Shown here in pieces: positions 1-7,911 of a DNA stretch of 64,000 nt. Made by a program: the position numbers and the translations under genes. Position 1 is the first letter of the stretch; each line of letters starts with the position of its first letter. The DNA is from an uncultured Hyphomicrobiales bacterium (GTDB lineage: Bacteria; Pseudomonadota; Alphaproteobacteria; Rhizobiales; Beijerinckiaceae). The stretch spans positions 1 to 64,000 of the forward strand of contig CAIZEI010000035.1 of the NCBI GenBank assembly GCA_903931945.1, written 5' to 3'. The notes beneath the pieces were generated by a model. The model saw only the letters and a list, made by a program, of their open reading frames with translations. It searched no databases and was not told the origin of the DNA.

Positions 1-543
1 AAACTGCGTGTCTTCGCGCAGCTTGCGATCCAGCGCCGCCAGCGGCTCATCCAGCAACAAAAGGCGGGGGCGTTTGGCCAATGCGCGCGCCAGCGCCACG
101 CGCTGTCGTTGTCCGCCCGACAATTGATCCGGGCGACGGCGGTTCAAGCCGCCGAGTTGCACGAGTTGTAGCATTTCCTCGACGCGCGCCGCCACATCGG
201 CGCGTTTCATGCCTTCGCGCTCCAGTCCGAACGCAATGTTGCTTTCGACGTTCATATGCGGAAACAAGGCGTAGGATTGAAACACCATATTGACCGGTCG
301 GCGATGCGGAGGCGTGGTGACGATATCGCGCCCATCGAGCAGAATAGATCCGGTATCGGGCGTCTCAAAGCCTGCCACAAGCCGCATCAATGTCGTCTTG
401 CCGCATCCCGAGGGGCCGAGCAAGGCGAAGAACGATCCCCGCGCAATATCCAGCGACACGCCGTCCAGCGCTTTCACATCGCCATAGCTGCGAGTCAGGG
501 ATCTCAGCGACAGCAATGGCCGCGTGTGATCAGGATCGGTCAC
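1..543 (-). CDS. ABC transporter ATP-binding protein, PotA/FbpC type (C-terminus off window)
   Basis: ATPase subunit of an importer of the spermidine/putrescine, iron or thiamine type. 181 codons are visible and the rest runs off the left edge. The GTG start at 543 is supported by a GGGAG box about 9 bases upstream and lies 2 bases after the stop of the Crp-like gene. In order the protein shows a Walker A (GPSGCGKTT), a Q-loop (FQSYALFPHM), the signature LSGGQRQRVALARAL, and Walker B with D-loop (LLLDEPLAALD). These spacings match the PotA/PotG/FbpC branch. The C-terminal regulatory domain that separates substrates is not in view, so the substrate is unknown. Permease and binding protein would be expected to the left. 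Confidence 0.93.
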   Translation of the reverse strand, partial: MTDPDHTRPLLSLRSLTRSYGDVKALDGVSLDIARGSFFALLGPSGCGKTTLMRLVAGFETPDTGSILLDGRDIVTTPPHRRPVNMVFQSYALFPHMNVESNIAFGLEREGMKRADVAARVEEMLQLVQLGGLNRRRPDQLSGGQRQRVALARALAKRPRLLLLDEPLAALDRKLREDTQF

Positions 544-545
544 CC

Positions 546-1235
546 CTAATCTCCCGACTCGCGCGCCAGCGCAATGCGCGCCTCAAGAACCCTGGGTTTA
601 AGAACGACAAGTCCGCCGCGCAGTTTTTCGACAAGGCCTTCGCGCGCCATGGCTGAAAGCTCGCGCGAAACCTGCTCGCGGCGACATCCGATGCGCGCTG
701 CAAAATCGTGATGAAAAGGCGGCGGCGATACGATGCGCTCGCCCGCGTGGCCTGCACGGGGCTGGGATAGCCGCAGAATTTCCGAATACAGGCGATGGCG
801 AAGATCCAGAACCGTTTGTTCGGCAAGGCGACTGTCGAGTTCGCGCACCCGGCTGGCCAGCAGTCGCAAAATCGTGTCGCAACACACCGGCGAGGCAAAG
901 AGGATTTCGCGAAACGTCAGCGCCGGCATGACGCAAAGCTCCGCCCGCGTCAGGGCCGTGACATTGGCGGTGCGCTTTTCGCCGTCGATCGCAGCCAACT
1001 CGCCGAAGAACTGCTCCGCCCGGAAATCGGCAAGGATAATTTCTTTTCCGGCAGGCGTTCGAATCAGCACGCGCACCTCGCCCGACAGAATGAAATAAAC
1101 TTCGGAACTGTCGTCCTCATAGTCGATGACCAATTCGCGTTCATCATAGCGGCGCCAGGCGCAACGCCGGTCGAACCTGGCAAAGTCGATGCCCGCTTCC
1201 TTGAAGAACGGGATTTGTGCGAGCGACGGCATCAT
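546..1235 (-). CDS. Crp/Fnr-family transcriptional regulator
   Basis: About 229 residues. The N-terminal half is a cyclic-nucleotide-binding-like barrel with the motif FGELAAIDGEKRTANV, where the Gly-Glu and Arg-Thr pair resemble the phosphate-binding cassette of true cNMP binders. The C-terminal third is a winged helix with a recognition helix near RREQVSRELSAM. No N-terminal cysteine cluster for an Fnr-type Fe-S centre is seen. The start is chosen at the ATG pair 1235/1232, where the domain begins, with a CGGGG box upstream; a GTG at 1265 would add 10 residues. It sits 2 bases before the ABC ATPase and close behind folD, so it probably controls the transporter. The effector is unknown. Confidence 0.85.
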   Translation of the reverse strand: MMPSLAQIPFFKEAGIDFARFDRRCAWRRYDERELVIDYEDDSSEVYFILSGEVRVLIRTPAGKEIILADFRAEQFFGELAAIDGEKRTANVTALTRAELCVMPALTFREILFASPVCCDTILRLLASRVRELDSRLAEQTVLDLRHRLYSEILRLSQPRAGHAGERIVSPPPFHHDFAARIGCRREQVSRELSAMAREGLVEKLRGGLVVLKPRVLEARIALARESGD

Positions 1236-1272
1236 CGAAACCCCGAGTTCACCGCAGTCTCCCACAATCCCG

Positions 1273-2232
1273 TCAGCTTTGCGAAGACCGACGCGCCGAT
1301 TGCAGCGTGTTGGCCATCAGCATGGCGATGGTCATCGGTCCGGCGCCGCCGGGTACGGGCGTGATCGCGCCAGCGCGGCGCTGGGCGCTGGCAAAGGCGA
1401 CATCGCCCACCAGTCGCGTGCGGGGTTTGCCCTGCGCATTGAGACCTTCGGCGGGAACGCGATTAATCCCGACATCGATCACGATGGCGCCAGGTTTGAT
1501 CCAGTCGCCGTGGATCATTTCGGGTCGTCCGACGGCCGCCACAAGAATGTCCGCGCGCGCGACAACGCCCGGCAGATCGCGCGTGCGCGAATGCGCGATG
1601 GTGACTGTGCAATTGCGCGCCAGCAGCAATTGCGCCATCGGCTTGCCAACAATGTTGGAGCGACCGACGACCACAGCTTCAAGTCCGGCGAGGTCGAGGC
1701 CAAGCGCCTGCGCAGCGCGATCGATCAGGATGAGCGCGCCCGCTGGCGTGCAGGGCGCAAACGCGCGTGCCATTTCTCCAATCGCAATCAGACCTGCATT
1801 CACCGGATGGAAACCGTCGACATCCTTTGCAGGCGAAATCGCTTCCAGAATTTCTGCCGCATGGATATGCTGGGGCAAAGGCAATTGTACAAGTATGCCG
1901 TGAATGGCGGGGTCGGCGTTCAACTGCTGGACGAGCGCAAGCACGTCAGCCTGTGCGGCCGACGCCGGCAGGGTGTGCTGAACCGAATGAAAGCCGCAGG
2001 ATTTGGCGGCCTTGCCCTTGGCGCCAACATAGACCTGACTTGCGGGGTCTTCTCCCACGAGCACGACCGCCAGACCCGGCGTTATCCCGGCGTCCGCGAC
2101 CAGTTTTGCCGCCCCTGCCGCGGTCGCATCAAGCACACCCTGCGATATCAGCTTGCCATCGATTATCATCCCGCCGCCATCGGGCGATGTGCGGAGGCCG
2201 GACGCGTCGGGAGGCGTAAGCGTATCGTTCAT
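1273..2232 (-). CDS. folD: FolD: methylene-tetrahydrofolate dehydrogenase / methenyl-tetrahydrofolate cyclohydrolase
   Basis: Bifunctional cytosolic enzyme interconverting 5,10-methylene-THF, methenyl-THF and 10-formyl-THF with NADP. Family hallmarks are all present: the catalytic YxxxK (Y68, K72 in this numbering), [15 protein letters not shown], the dinucleotide-binding [10 protein letters not shown], and the C-terminal [10 protein letters not shown]. The ATG at 2232 gives 319 residues, about 20 more than usual. An internal ATG at 2169 begins exactly where FolD proteins normally start (MIIDGK) and may be the true start; neither has a strong ribosome site. The gene heads a minus-strand group with the Crp-like regulator and the ABC ATPase. 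Confidence 0.96.
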   Translation of the reverse strand: MNDTLTPPDASGLRTSPDGGGMIIDGKLISQGVLDATAAGAAKLVADAGITPGLAVVLVGEDPASQVYVGAKGKAAKSCGFHSVQHTLPASAAQADVLALVQQLNADPAIHGILVQLPLPQHIHAAEILEAISPAKDVDGFHPVNAGLIAIGEMARAFAPCTPAGALILIDRAAQALGLDLAGLEAVVVGRSNIVGKPMAQLLLARNCTVTIAHSRTRDLPGVVARADILVAAVGRPEMIHGDWIKPGAIVIDVGINRVPAEGLNAQGKPRTRLVGDVAFASAQRRAGAITPVPGGAGPMTIAMLMANTLQSARRSSQS

Positions 2233-2299
2233 GGCTGATTCCAGGGACTTGGGCGCATGGCTCTCATGGCAGAAGCGCCCGACGGCGCCAAGCGCCGTG

Positions 2300-3181
2300 T
2301 CATAATTTGACCGACCAAGTGGCCGCGTGGCGCCGCCTCTCTCCGGGCGACAGATGGATCATGGAGGGTTTTTGCGCGAGGTCTTCGACAAAATCCTCGG
2401 GGTCGCCGTATCCCGTCCAGGTTTCGATGCACAGGAATGGCGCGCCCGGACGAGACCACAAGACCAGATGGCGAAAACCTTCCATGGCCACCCGCAGCGA
2501 TTGCCCGCCCGGCCCGCGCCACTCAAGCCCCCGGCTGGCGCAATCGAGAAAGCACAGGGCTTCGCTCTCAAACGTCTGCGGCGTTAGCGTCAGCCTCCGT
2601 CCCCCTTCCAGAACAACCGGGCGCGTGCGTTTTGAAAACAATCCGCCTGGCGCAATCATCGGGATATCCTGTCGTTCTACTTCGTCAAACTGGATATCAT
2701 CTTTCTGCATTGCGCCAGAAACAAAAGGCCACCGGAACCCGGGGTGCAGGCCGAAGGCGTAGGGCATCGTCCGCTCGCCTGAATTGTTGACATATGTCTC
2801 GATTTCGAGCGCCGCTTCCCGCAACCTGTAGCTGATCGAAAGTTCAAAACTGTAAGGATATTGCGCCCGCGTGCGGGCGTTATCGCAAAGCACGAGGCGA
2901 ACAAAATCCGGCCGCCGTTCCACCAATTCAAAATCTTCGAACCGCGCGAAACCATGCAGACCCAGCGGATAAGTCTTGCCGCTGATGCGAACCTCGCCAT
3001 TGCGCGTCCAGCCGCAAACCGGGAACAGGACCGGCGCAGTCTCATCCCAGATCGCAGGATCGGGCGTCCACAGAAGATCGACGCCGCCGGCGCGCCATGT
3101 CAAAGCCTGCGCGCCATGCGTTGCAATCGCGGCGCGCGCGGCGCCGCAGACCAGTTCAATCGCGGTCGATGCGCGCGCCAT
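2300..3181 (-). CDS. aldose 1-epimerase family protein
   Basis: 293 residues, the usual length for the LacX-like, bacterial mutarotase-related branch. Visible family signatures are an internal [10 protein letters not shown] block, the LHPGFRWPF block carrying the catalytic-type histidine, and a C-terminal [14 protein letters not shown] followed by LSPGE. Members act on free or phosphorylated hexoses, catalysing anomer interconversion, and no signal peptide is seen, so it should be cytosolic. Its neighbours say little: folD follows on the same strand and a Tat-exported hydrolase is divergent. The sugar specificity is not readable from the sequence. Confidence 0.87.
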   Translation of the reverse strand: MARASTAIELVCGAARAAIATHGAQALTWRAGGVDLLWTPDPAIWDETAPVLFPVCGWTRNGEVRISGKTYPLGLHGFARFEDFELVERRPDFVRLVLCDNARTRAQYPYSFELSISYRLREAALEIETYVNNSGERTMPYAFGLHPGFRWPFVSGAMQKDDIQFDEVERQDIPMIAPGGLFSKRTRPVVLEGGRRLTLTPQTFESEALCFLDCASRGLEWRGPGGQSLRVAMEGFRHLVLWSRPGAPFLCIETWTGYGDPEDFVEDLAQKPSMIHLSPGERRRHAATWSVKL

Positions 3182-3255
3182 TTGTGTCCTGTCGATAGGT
3201 TCGCCAATCCCGCCTTTGGGTGATACCCTGATTCCACATCAACGGGGAGAACGCC

Positions 3256-4254
3256 ATGGTCGCAAAACTCAACACAGACGTCAGCCGCCGCGCCATTCTG
3301 TCGGGCGGCGCGCTCGCAGCCGCCACCGCCCTGCCCGCCTCGGCGGAGGTGAACAACGGAGAAATCGTCGCCGAAGACCATTGGGCGCAGCAGGGCGACG
3401 TCAAGCTCTATCTTTATCGCAAGCGTGTGGTGGGCGACGGCCCCGATAACAAGCCGGCGCTCTTCCTCGTCCACGGCTCGTCTTTTTCGGGCCGGGGCGG
3501 CTTCGATCTGCAGGTTCCCGGCCTGCCGAATTATTCTTTCATGGACGAATTCGCGCGTCGCGGTTTTGACGTCTGGACCATGGACTTCGAAAACTATGGG
3601 CGCTCCACGCGCGGCACAAACAACAATGCCGACATCATGACCGGCGTCGGCAATATGGAAGCTGCTTTTCCGGTGGTTGAAGCGGTCACCGGGCAAAAAT
3701 CGATTCGCGTGAAAGGCCAGTCCTCGGGCGCCATACGCGCCGGCGTTTTCGCCATGCGCAATCCGGATCGGGTTGAGCGGCTGATTCTCGACGCATTCAC
3801 CTGGACGGGCGAAGGCGCGCCTGAAATCATGCGTCGCCGCCACGATGTCGCAACCTATCAGGCGAGCCTGACGCGCACGGCGACACAGGCGACGTTCCGC
3901 GGCATCTTTACCCGCGACGATCCCTCAACCTTCGAGGCGCCGGTTCCAGACGCCCTCGCCGCCTACGAATTGCAATATGGCGATCAGGTGCCAAACGGCA
4001 CCTATATCGACATGGCCATCCACATGCCGATGGTCGATCCTGCCAAACTCCTCTGCCCGGTGATGATGCATCGCGCCGAAACCGACGGCAACGCGACAGA
4101 CGCCGAGTTGCTGGAGTTTTTCGGCAAGCTGCCCAACCCCGACAAGCAATTCGTCAAGTTGCGGGGGATCGCGCATGTCGCCGTGCTCGGCAAGAACCGC
4201 GCCCGGGTGTGGCACGCCATGGGCGCGTTCCTGACGCTGCCGGGACTGGCTTAG
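3256..4254 (+). CDS. Tat-exported alpha/beta hydrolase
   Basis: 332 residues. The N-terminus carries a twin-arginine signal (SRRAILSGG followed by an Ala-rich segment ending near ALPASA), so the enzyme should be exported folded. The body is an alpha/beta hydrolase: oxyanion-region motif LVHGSSFSGRGG, nucleophile elbow GQSSG, and a C-terminal histidine in GIAHVAVLG. A GGGGAG box lies 6 bases before the ATG. It is transcribed alone and divergent from the epimerase gene. Likely substrates are esters or amides, but no specific family name can be assigned. A second hydrolase with a Met/Ala-rich leader sits at 59337-60284. Confidence 0.87.
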   Translation: MVAKLNTDVSRRAILSGGALAAATALPASAEVNNGEIVAEDHWAQQGDVKLYLYRKRVVGDGPDNKPALFLVHGSSFSGRGGFDLQVPGLPNYSFMDEFARRGFDVWTMDFENYGRSTRGTNNNADIMTGVGNMEAAFPVVEAVTGQKSIRVKGQSSGAIRAGVFAMRNPDRVERLILDAFTWTGEGAPEIMRRRHDVATYQASLTRTATQATFRGIFTRDDPSTFEAPVPDALAAYELQYGDQVPNGTYIDMAIHMPMVDPAKLLCPVMMHRAETDGNATDAELLEFFGKLPNPDKQFVKLRGIAHVAVLGKNRARVWHAMGAFLTLPGLA

Positions 4255-4267
4255 GCCGGACGCCAAG

Positions 4268-4325
4268 GCGCGGTCCTTCTCTCGCTCCTGGCGGGAGAAG
4301 GGGCCGACAGGCCAGATGAGGGCGA
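4268..4325 (+). repeat. REP-like palindrome with tail, left copy
   Basis: A palindromic core (CCTTCTC ... GGGAGAAGG) is followed by a tail reading GGCCGACAGGCCAGATGAGGG. The same element lies inverted at 5121-5178. It sits 14 bases after the hydrolase stop and upstream of the orphan gene. It may form a transcript hairpin and act as a terminator. Confidence 0.75.
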
Positions 4326-4398
4326 GCCCAATGTTCAATCACTGATTTGATTGATCGTTTCATTCAGGACCCAACCGCGACGATAGGATCATTGAAAA

Positions 4399-5067
4399 AT
4401 GGCTCAACTGGCGGATTGGCTCGATCAAGCCATGGCAGCACAGCTGACGCCGCTGGGTTTCCAGCGGGTCCGTTTGCGCAAATGGGTTCGCGCGGAGAAG
4501 CCGCACATTCACGAGGTATTCGAGTTTTATGTTTTGAAAAGCTCTGCAAATACGCCACGCTGGGGGTTCTCCCTTCCTTTTGCGCCACGCGCCGATGATT
4601 TGTCGCTGGCTTCGAAAGGAACGCCGAAGACCGCGCGCATGGATATCTGCTACGATCCTATCTGGCGCAACGATGGCGTTGTGCCAGATTGGTGCTCGCT
4701 TTTTCATATTCCGGATTGGCAGGAAACGACCGAAGCGCGCGTATCGCGTGTCGTCGCGATGTCTGTCCAGCGCGCGCAGGATTATTTCGCCCGCGTTCAT
4801 TCGCTGGGGGACATCGTGGAAATATTCAAAGAAGAACAGGACGCGCTTGAGGCGATGCTGCGCAAGAATCCGGAAAGAAAAGTCTGGAGTATGCGCGATC
4901 TGGCATGGGGGTTGGCGATGATCGCCCGCGGAGATCCGCAAGATGGAGAAATGTTGATATCGAAATTTTGCGAAACCTTTGGCTTTGAGGCCAATGACTC
5001 ACGAATTGAGCGTGCCCGACAACGAGCTCGAACGATTTGGGACAGCAACTCCGAGGGTGCGAAGTAG
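4399..5067 (+). CDS. hypothetical protein, orphan between inverted repeats
   Basis: 222 residues, not recognised with confidence. The first 60 residues have the pattern 'LxPLGFxR...W.R......EF..LK.S...WGFSLPF', which recalls small DUF4304-like proteins, but this is only a resemblance. There is no signal peptide or membrane segment and the composition is ordinary for a soluble protein rich in Trp and Arg. It has no operon partner. It is bracketed by two inverted copies of a REP-like element (4268-4325 and 5121-5178) whose tails face the gene. The ATG at 4399 has only a weak AGGA about 10 bases upstream. Confidence 0.7.
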   Translation: MAQLADWLDQAMAAQLTPLGFQRVRLRKWVRAEKPHIHEVFEFYVLKSSANTPRWGFSLPFAPRADDLSLASKGTPKTARMDICYDPIWRNDGVVPDWCSLFHIPDWQETTEARVSRVVAMSVQRAQDYFARVHSLGDIVEIFKEEQDALEAMLRKNPERKVWSMRDLAWGLAMIARGDPQDGEMLISKFCETFGFEANDSRIERARQRARTIWDSNSEGAK

Positions 5068-5120
5068 GTCGGGCGAGGACCTTGAGTGGGATGCAGCAAT
5101 CGAAGGTTTGCGCTGTTGCG

Positions 5121-5178
5121 CGACCCTCATCCGGTCTGTCGGCCACCTTCTCCTGTTTCACAGGAGAAGGACCGCGCG
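5121..5178 (-). repeat. REP-like palindrome with tail, right copy (inverted)
   Basis: Reverse-complement counterpart of the element at 4268-4325: tail CCCTCATCCGGTCTGTCGGCC followed by the palindrome CCTTCTCC ... GGAGAAGG and then ACCGCGCG, which is also matched outside the left copy. It lies between the convergent orphan gene and the cytochrome c gene and could serve as a bidirectional terminator. Confidence 0.75.
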
Positions 5179-5188
5179 CTCGAAAAAG

Positions 5189-5545
5189 CTACTTGCTCTT
5201 TGTGACATAAAGCAACGGCAAGTCCTTGGCCTGCGGCGGCTCCGGCATGGCTTCCAGATATGCATAAATATCAGAAGCCGTTGCGTCTGGCATGATCGCT
5301 TCTTCGTAGGGCGCCATGGCGGAGGCCGGGTGGCGCAACTGATGCAGGAACTGGTCGAATGTGAGCTTGGTGCGGGATATTTGCGGTCCCGTCAGCAAGG
5401 CGCCCTGCCCGCCATAGCCATGGCATTGCCAGCAGCCATCGTTGTCGAAATGCTTTTTGCCGTTGGCAGCGTCTGCAGCCCAGGAGGAGGCTGCCGGCAT
5501 GGCGAAAAAGGCAAGCGCGGCAAGCGCGATTTTTCCAATGTTCAT
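5189..5545 (-). CDS. small periplasmic cytochrome c, partner of TPP enzyme 1
   Basis: 118 residues. A Sec signal peptide (MNIGKIALAALAFF...SSWAA) precedes a class I cytochrome c domain with one haem site, CWQCH, near residue 38. A methionine in ASAMAPY is the likely second axial ligand. It follows the TPP-enzyme gene by 11 bases and is the last gene of a four-gene minus-strand run. The paralogue at 7543-7899 has the same length and the same DGCWQCH, LTGP and FLHQLR blocks. The repeated pairing suggests that it takes electrons from, or is otherwise functionally coupled to, the neighbouring enzyme; this is inference. Confidence 0.9.
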   Translation of the reverse strand: MNIGKIALAALAFFAMPAASSWAADAANGKKHFDNDGCWQCHGYGGQGALLTGPQISRTKLTFDQFLHQLRHPASAMAPYEEAIMPDATASDIYAYLEAMPEPPQAKDLPLLYVTKSK

Positions 5546-5556
5546 GGCTGTTTCCC

Positions 5557-7494
5557 CTAGCGCGGCTGCATCACGGCGTCGATCAGCACGGGCTGACCGG
5601 ATTTCATGGCGTCAAGTCCGCGTTTGATCGCGGGCCCAAGATCCTTCGGATCGGTGATCGGTCCGATGCCCACAGCGCCATAGCCCTCGGCAATCCTGGC
5701 GTAGCTGATGTTGGGATCGCGCATGGTCGTGCCAATGACCGCGTTCTCGACGCCGCGATTGTGCCGGTTGGCCATGTGCTGGATGTGCATGACCTCCTGA
5801 TGATAGGCGCGATTGTTCTGGATTATGGTGAGATAGGGAATCTTGTGATGCGCCGCTGTCCATAACGTATGCGGCGCCATGTTGAATTCGCCATCGCCGG
5901 TGATCGAGATCGCCGTGCGTCCGCCTGCATCGCGATGCGCCAGCGCGCCGCCGAGCGCTGCAACCGGTTGATAGCCGACGCCGCCGCCGCCCGAACCGCC
6001 CATGAATTGATAGCTCTTCTCGATGGGCCAGAGCCGGTGCGGCCAGTTCGACGAAAAGCCGCCGTCCGAGAGCAGCGCCCAGTCAAGGTCCTTCACCTGA
6101 TTATAGAGTTCGGCATACATGCGCGCGGACGAAATCGGGCCGAGGTCCCATGCGACCGCAGCCTCCGCGCGGGCGCGGTCGGCCAGGCCCTTGTAGGCTG
6201 CCAGCAGCTTTTGTCCCCGCGCTTCGAACGCGGATTTACGGTCGCCGATCTCGCGCTGCACCGCCTCGATCAAATAAGGCATTGAAGCCTCGCCATCGGC
6301 AGTGATCGACACATCAGCGGCGCTGTAGCGCTGGAAATCCTGATAGTTGGCGCGCACCATCAGGTCATGCGTGGAAATCGCAATGACCTTGGCGCCGGGC
6401 CTGGCTTTTGATGCGAAGGTGCGCTCAATCTGGTCGCGAACTCGCGTCAACTGACCGAAGAGGTCCGAGGGCTCCAGCGCGAGAATGCAATCGGCCTGCG
6501 CCAGCAACGGCCCCGAACGCTCCCATTGTGAGAGATAATGGGTCGTGGGGAAATTCATGCGACCGCGATTTTCAACGACTGGCGCCTGCAACAGTTCCGC
6601 AAGCCTGACAAGATCGTTGACGCCCTTCTGCGTGCGCGCATAGCGATCCACGAGAATGACGGGGTTTTCAGCCGCGACCAGCAATTTGGCGGCATCGCGC
6701 AACGCGTTGGGATCGGCGGCGACCTGCGTGGGATGATTGAGTTTGGGGATGCTGAGTTTGGCGTTGGCCGCTTTCGTCAGCGCCATTTCCTGCAACTTGC
6801 CATCGGCGGTGATCAACACGGGCGCCTGCGGCTGCGATGTCGCGAGCTGATAGGCGCGCACAGTGGATTCAGCAAACCCTTGCAACGACCATGGATAATC
6901 GTCCCATTTGGTGAAGTCGCGCACAGTTGCGGCGCCGTCCTGCACCGTATGATACCATTCGATGCCGGGGCGGCGATCTTCGATCGGGCCAGCGCTCGCC
7001 GTAAACACGATGATCGGCACGCGGTCGCACCAGGCATTGTAAAGCGCCATCGCGGAATGCTGCGTGCCAACAGTGCCATGCACCATGGCGGCCATCGGTT
7101 TGCCCGCCACCTTCGCATAGCCATGGCCCATTCCAACCGAGACTTCTTCATGCAGGCACGTCAGCCATTCCGGCTTGCTGTTCTTGCCGTAGTTGATGAA
7201 GCTTTCCTGCAAGCCCCGGAACGTCGAGCCGGGGCAGGCCGCCATATACTCGATGCCCAGCGTCTTGCAGACATCGACCATGAAATCGGAACCGGTCTTT
7301 TCCGTCGTCAGCTTCTCTTCCTCGCCGGGCGGCTGCGTTTCAGCGGCCATTTGTGCGGCTGTCGGCGCCGCCGCCTTGGGCGCGGCGGGCGCCGTTTGCG
7401 CGCGCGCGGTCGTTTCCGCAGCGATGGTTGCGCTGCCTGCAACGGCGGCCCCTTTCAAAAACCCGCGCCTGTCGACGTTCCCTGTCCCTGACAT
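5557..7494 (-). CDS. Tat-exported thiamine-diphosphate-dependent enzyme 1 (COG0028-like)
   Basis: 645 residues from the ATG at 7494, chosen because AGGGAG lies 6 bases upstream; ATGs further upstream are poorly placed. A Tat signal (VDRRGFLKG then an Ala-rich stretch) and a Pro/Ala linker precede a full acetolactate-synthase / benzoylformate-decarboxylase-like fold. The activating glutamate lies in CLHEEVSVGMGHGYA. The TPP-Mg site is GDG at about 533-535 with the paired asparagines of IIQNNRAYHQ. These enzymes are normally cytosolic, so export is unusual; Tat would carry the folded, cofactor-loaded protein. The gene is followed 11 bases later by a cytochrome c. Substrate is unknown: a 2-oxo acid decarboxylase or cytochrome-linked oxidase is the simplest guess. 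Confidence 0.88.
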   Translation of the reverse strand: MSGTGNVDRRGFLKGAAVAGSATIAAETTARAQTAPAAPKAAAPTAAQMAAETQPPGEEEKLTTEKTGSDFMVDVCKTLGIEYMAACPGSTFRGLQESFINYGKNSKPEWLTCLHEEVSVGMGHGYAKVAGKPMAAMVHGTVGTQHSAMALYNAWCDRVPIIVFTASAGPIEDRRPGIEWYHTVQDGAATVRDFTKWDDYPWSLQGFAESTVRAYQLATSQPQAPVLITADGKLQEMALTKAANAKLSIPKLNHPTQVAADPNALRDAAKLLVAAENPVILVDRYARTQKGVNDLVRLAELLQAPVVENRGRMNFPTTHYLSQWERSGPLLAQADCILALEPSDLFGQLTRVRDQIERTFASKARPGAKVIAISTHDLMVRANYQDFQRYSAADVSITADGEASMPYLIEAVQREIGDRKSAFEARGQKLLAAYKGLADRARAEAAVAWDLGPISSARMYAELYNQVKDLDWALLSDGGFSSNWPHRLWPIEKSYQFMGGSGGGGVGYQPVAALGGALAHRDAGGRTAISITGDGEFNMAPHTLWTAAHHKIPYLTIIQNNRAYHQEVMHIQHMANRHNRGVENAVIGTTMRDPNISYARIAEGYGAVGIGPITDPKDLGPAIKRGLDAMKSGQPVLIDAVMQPR

Positions 7495-7542
7495 TGCCAT
7501 CTCCCTGATCGACTCCGCGCAAGATGCGCTCAAATTCGCAAA

Positions 7543-7899
7543 TTATTTCACGCCCATCGTCTGCAACAACGGCAGATTTTCGAGCTTGGGCGGTTCGGGC
7601 TGCGACTTCAACCAGGCATAGATATCCGCCGCCGTCTGGTCTGACAAAACAGCGGCTTCATAGGGCGCCATTTCAGACGCCGGCTGCCGCAACTGATGCA
7701 GGAACGCCTCGAACGGCAGCGCCGTGCGCGCCAGTCGCGGTCCGGTCAAAGCTGCGCCAATGCCGCCGTAATTATGGCATTGCCAGCATCCGTCGCTCAC
7801 AAAATGCGCTGCGCCATTGCGCACATCGCCCGCCGGCGCGTCCTGCGCCTGAGCCGATCCCGCGATCACAAGAGCCGCTATCATAACAAGCTTTTTCAT
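7543..7899 (-). CDS. small periplasmic cytochrome c, partner of TPP enzyme 2
   Basis: 118 residues with a short Sec signal (MKKLVMIAALVIAGSAQA) and a class I cytochrome c domain. The haem site is CWQCH and the likely axial methionine is in ASEMAPYEAA. It starts 12 bases after the TPP enzyme 2 stop, preceded by a GGGGGGAG ribosome site. It is a close paralogue of the cytochrome at 5189-5545. The next gene, TPP enzyme 1, begins about 48 bases downstream, so the four genes are probably one transcript. Confidence 0.9.
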   Translation of the reverse strand: MKKLVMIAALVIAGSAQAQDAPAGDVRNGAAHFVSDGCWQCHNYGGIGAALTGPRLARTALPFEAFLHQLRQPASEMAPYEAAVLSDQTAADIYAWLKSQPEPPKLENLPLLQTMGVK

Positions 7900-7911
7900 C
7901 GGTCTCCCCCC

